From contig CM035168.1 of NCBI GenBank assembly GCA_020205615.1, positions 129,032,795 through 129,096,794 on the forward strand: a DNA stretch of 64,000 bases. Reading direction: 5' to 3'. Position 1 is the first letter of the stretch. The number at the start of each line of letters is the position of its first letter. The notes beneath the pieces were generated by a model. It had not been told where the DNA came from. It did no database searches and saw only the letters and a list, made by a program, of their open reading frames with translations. The translations under genes and the position numbers were made by a program. The DNA comes from Panax quinquefolius. Lineage: Eukaryota > Streptophyta > Magnoliopsida > Apiales > Araliaceae. Below are positions 60,780 through 64,000 of this stretch, piece after piece.

Positions 60780-61880
60780 CTGGACTTGGTTTTGCTACTG
60801 TACAATCTCGAGCGATATGTCCTTCCTTTCCATAATTATAACATACCTTGAACTGTTGTGGGCAATTTGGACTGATATGTCATTCTTTCCCGTATTTATA
60901 GCATACGACCGGTGGTCGTTCTCCTCCCTTAGAACCAGTTGCTACTGGTGCTGACGTCTTCGCATTGTCATTGTTGAATCTCCTCTTTTTAAAATCTCCC
61001 CCCGACTCGCTTCTTCTATTTTCATGGCCATGATTACCACCAGAGTGGTTACCGCTTTTATCCGTATTTTTTTCTTCCTCCGTTGGTTATCGTTGTTACG
61101 ATATTTTGCCATCCACCGGGTATGATCTGGTTGTGGTCCCTCGGTTAAACGTACTCATTATCTCGCTCTAATAATTGAGCCCTGTTGACAACATCTGAAT
61201 AGAGAGAAAATTTATGAGAAATGAGATATTGACGTATGCCGGGTTTCAAACCTCTCAGAAACATCCGCGTCATACGTTCCTCATTCTCCGCTAAATGAGG
61301 TGCAAACCTGGACAACTCTGCAAACTTCGCCTCGTACCGGGACACCGTCATGTTTTTTTGTTCCAATCTAATAAACTCCATTTCCTTCATATGATGAATA
61401 CTTTTAGGAAAGTACTTATCATTGAACAGTTTCTGAAATGTCTCCCAAGACATGCCGAAGTCAATGGATGGGTACCTTCACAGATTCCCACCAAATGTCC
61501 GCCTCATTACGGAACATAAAGGTGGCAAATGGAACCTTCTGTTCCTTTGTGCATCCCAAGACATCGAATATCTTGGTGATTTGTTTAACCCACGTTTCTG
61601 CCTTAATCGGATCTGGCTTTCCCCAGAATTCTGGTGGTCCCAACTCTTTGAACTACTTGGCTGTGACAAACCATGCGTTGTTATCATTTCCACCTGTATT
61701 TTGTGCACGAATCTCCCTCGTCTGATTTTGCATGAACTGCAAAAAGCTTCTAAACATTCCGTCTTTCATCGTCTGATCAGTGGTGTTGTTTACAGGAGGA
61801 ACATTGTCGGCCTGTTGCACGTTCCCCTCATTGGTGAGTAAAGGAGTCTCCATGGTCTCATTTACTCCATTTATTAACAT
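60780..61880 (-). pseudogene. gag of interior-F
   Basis: The N-terminus (61,880-61,653) ends at a TAG (61,650-61,652) in place of Gln. The frame then continues through F-K-E-L-G-P-P-E-F-W-G and D-V-L-G-C to W-W-E-S-V-K (61,461). After a frame change, 61,453-61,145 covers K-L-F-N-D-K-Y-F-P-K-S to N-R-A-Q-L-L-E-R. Two zinc knuckles (60,815-60,915) read C-Y-K-Y and C-Y-N-Y, so each has lost its second cysteine by a G-to-A change. Confidence 0.83.
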
Positions 61881-62064
61881 TCTCGGTCGACATTCTCAAA
61901 TCATCGCCATAAAATAAGGGTTAATTAAAGAAATCAACATATCACATAATATCCCTATATCTTGACCAACCAACAAATAAGCTTAGTAAGACACCTTTAG
62001 CGAAGGTTTTACTCTCGCTCATCCCTTTCTAGTTCTATTCCCCGATCTCCGCCAGAGATCATAT
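61881..62064 (-). other. gag leader of interior-F
   Basis: A short untranslated leader between the primer site and the first gag frame. It is shared with interiors G and H. Confidence 0.6.
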
Positions 62065-62082
62065 CCCTAAGCTCTGATACCA
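62065..62082 (-). promoter_or_regulatory. Primer binding site of interior-F
   Basis: The inverse of CCCTAAGCTCTGATACCA gives TGGTATCAGAGCTTAGGG, a perfect tRNA-iMet-type site two bases from LTR-F. It is the only perfect one in the window. Confidence 0.9.
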
Positions 62083-62084
62083 AC

Positions 62085-64000
62085 TGTGACGCCCCCAAAA
62101 TAGGTATACATCACCCATTTTGAGTCGTCAATAACATGGTACAGAAACAACTACAACATATAAATTGTGAGTTTAAATAAAAATATTATCTTCTAGACAA
62201 TATCAACACTCAAATAAGTCCTCATTACAATTATTGATATATTATTTTACAAAAATGGTGAGGACTACTAAAACAACTTTCTAAGACCTTCATTCCATAC
62301 CCCGACTAGTACTCGTTACATTCTCGCCTCCTGAGAAGAAAAATGGAACAAAAAGGAAAAGGGTGAGCTCAACTAGCTTAGTAAAGAATATTATGACTAA
62401 GATAATATAGAACAAATTATCGTTAGTCTTTAACAGGGAAAAATATGATAAAATACAATAGACAACAAGTTTCAAATCAATATTCGCAGCGGAAATAATA
62501 ATCCATAGATGAGTTACGTAGAGAATGAAATCTACTATAATCTATGAATTTAAAAGTCCATCATCATTATTTTATCCCTGTAACATTAATTAATATTCAT
62601 CTTGAATCAAATATTCATCTTTGCACTACAGGCCAAAGATATTCATCGATTAATCATATTCATCTCAATACTGCTCATCTTTTGCACTACTAGCCAAAGA
62701 TATTCATCAAAAATCATTAATCTTTGCACTACTGGGCAAAGATATTCAGTAATATCATCATTTAGGACTGAGGATGATGAAAAATATTTTAAAGAAAACG
62801 AATCCAGTGAGACAAAAGGACAAATATTAAAGATTCGTATTACAGTTTATCCAAGATCAATAATACTCCATAATAACCAATTTTGAAGCAGAATTCAAAA
62901 TTAAAGATCAAAACATGGATACAACCAAAGATAGTAATCATAATAGACATCTTGGACAAAAAGAAAAATTTTTATTTTTCAGATGAATAATAAAGGCAGA
63001 TTCGTGAATAGTCTTAGTATTAAGTGAATAAATCACAGTATATGTGAATAAGATCAGATACGTGAATAAGAACCCCGACACAAAAAGTTTTGAAATTTGA
63101 TTAAAATTTCAAACCAATATTCAAGCGTAATGATATTGAAGAAAATAATATCATTTAAGAAGAAAATAACATCCCTTACCTCGGAAAGACAAGATTTCTT
63201 ACATTTGGAATACTAGATATAGTCTTTGAAGGAACTTGCAATCAGTATAACAACACTCAAAGTATCAAAATACTCACAAGAATACGCTCGATAATATAGA
63301 GAGAGAAAACTTTAGTTTCTGGTGTGATTTTCAATTCTAACCTAAACACCCTATTTATAGGAAATTGCTTAGAACACCAAAATAGAAAATTTAATAAAAT
63401 AATATTATTAATATTAAAATTCATACGCATCCTTTGAAATCAGATTCTTGCATTGCCCACATGCCCACCTTCTAGAAAAACATGTTTTAAATGTTTTTGT
63501 AACAAAATCAATTCAGACCCAATATTCCGGAACTTCAATAATTCATAATAAATAGCCCTTTTATCAGAAAATTCAAATCTTATGTCCATTCCACAGGAAA
63601 TTCAATTCTCTACAACTTTGTAAGTTTAAGTTTTCCAAAATTTCAAACAGAAGTTGACCGAAATCCACAAACGGGCGATTTTATAGGCTATAATCAAATT
63701 TCAGTCAAGAAATGGGGTCCACAAACATGAAAAACATGTTTTAAATAATTTTTAGTGAAAAAAATACTATTCCTCCTTATTTATTCATATATCCCACATT
63801 CATTGTAAAAATATCACCATTATTATATTATTAAAATATAATAATATATTTAAATGAATTATTTTATCGAAAAAGATAAAATATCAATTTTCAACAATTG
63901 TCACTTTACAAAATTTCTCCATCTATATCCACATAAAATGAATATTTTCCTTATCATATAAATCAATAATTAATTATTCACAAATAATATTACAGAATTA
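62085..64000 (-). repeat. LTR-F, cut by window end
   Basis: It begins at the TGTGACGCCCCC end and matches LTR-E closely for 1.9 kb up to the window edge. The TATA box is at 63,351-63,360. It is the 5' LTR of interior-F. Confidence 0.87.

Larger units (their letters stand above)
47646..64000 (-). mobile_element. Minus-strand tandem Ty3/gypsy array, open at the window end
   Basis: Reading on the minus strand from 64,000: LTR-F, interior-F, LTR-E, interior-H, truncated LTR-H, interior-G, partial LTR-G. LTR-E is shared by two interiors, as LTR-B is in the plus array. Only interior-F is near full length (4,696 bp). The others were shortened by deletions that join LTR to interior sequence. Confidence 0.85.

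Overview
The window is nuclear DNA of a flowering plant, probably a dicot. It is AT-rich and carries an intron-rich plant phosphoglucomutase locus, Stowaway-like MITEs, and long-LTR Ty3/gypsy chromovirus retrotransposons of Tekay/Del type with an initiator-tRNA-Met primer site. I could not name the species.

Left part, 1-22,114. From 1 to about 7,400 the DNA is non-coding, with microsatellites, a G-rich tract and one probable MITE. From 7,482 to about 21,830, on the minus strand, lies a phosphoglucomutase locus that resembles the plastid enzyme. Twenty-one exon-like blocks can be placed, mostly with good splice sites and matching phases. The locus has two in-frame stop codons, several small frame errors, active-site substitutions and one exon not found, so I call it a non-processed pseudogene. 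Sequencing error is not excluded. Its introns hold MITEs, an LTR-like direct repeat pair and a 757 bp element with a 14 bp target duplication.

Middle part, 22,115-41,895. A TIR element (termini at 22,119 and 41,891, flanked by CTAA) has been split by later insertions at a single TTATA site. Inserted there are a plus-strand tandem array, LTR-A/interior-A/LTR-B/interior-B/LTR-C (22,886-38,342), and a minus-strand solo LTR, LTR-S (38,348-41,160). TTATA stands at the left edge, between the two, and at the right edge.

Right part, 41,896-64,000. A plus-strand relative (LTR-D, 42,277-44,797, with a deleted interior) runs into an LTR fragment with a 58 bp tandem repeat. After a junction near 47,645 there is a second tandem array, on the minus strand: partial LTR-G/interior-G/truncated LTR-H/interior-H/LTR-E/interior-F/LTR-F. 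It is cut by the window end. Interior-F is the most complete and has recognisable gag, protease, RT, RNase H, integrase and chromodomain-like segments. None of the copies looks able to make an intact polyprotein.

The most unusual points are the two opposed LTR-sharing arrays, the double use of TTATA, a shared stretch of non-retroviral-looking sequence inside or next to the RT region of three interiors, and two contrasting decay patterns (short indels in the plus array, transition-type changes in the minus array). I see no CRISPR array, operon, tRNA or rRNA gene.
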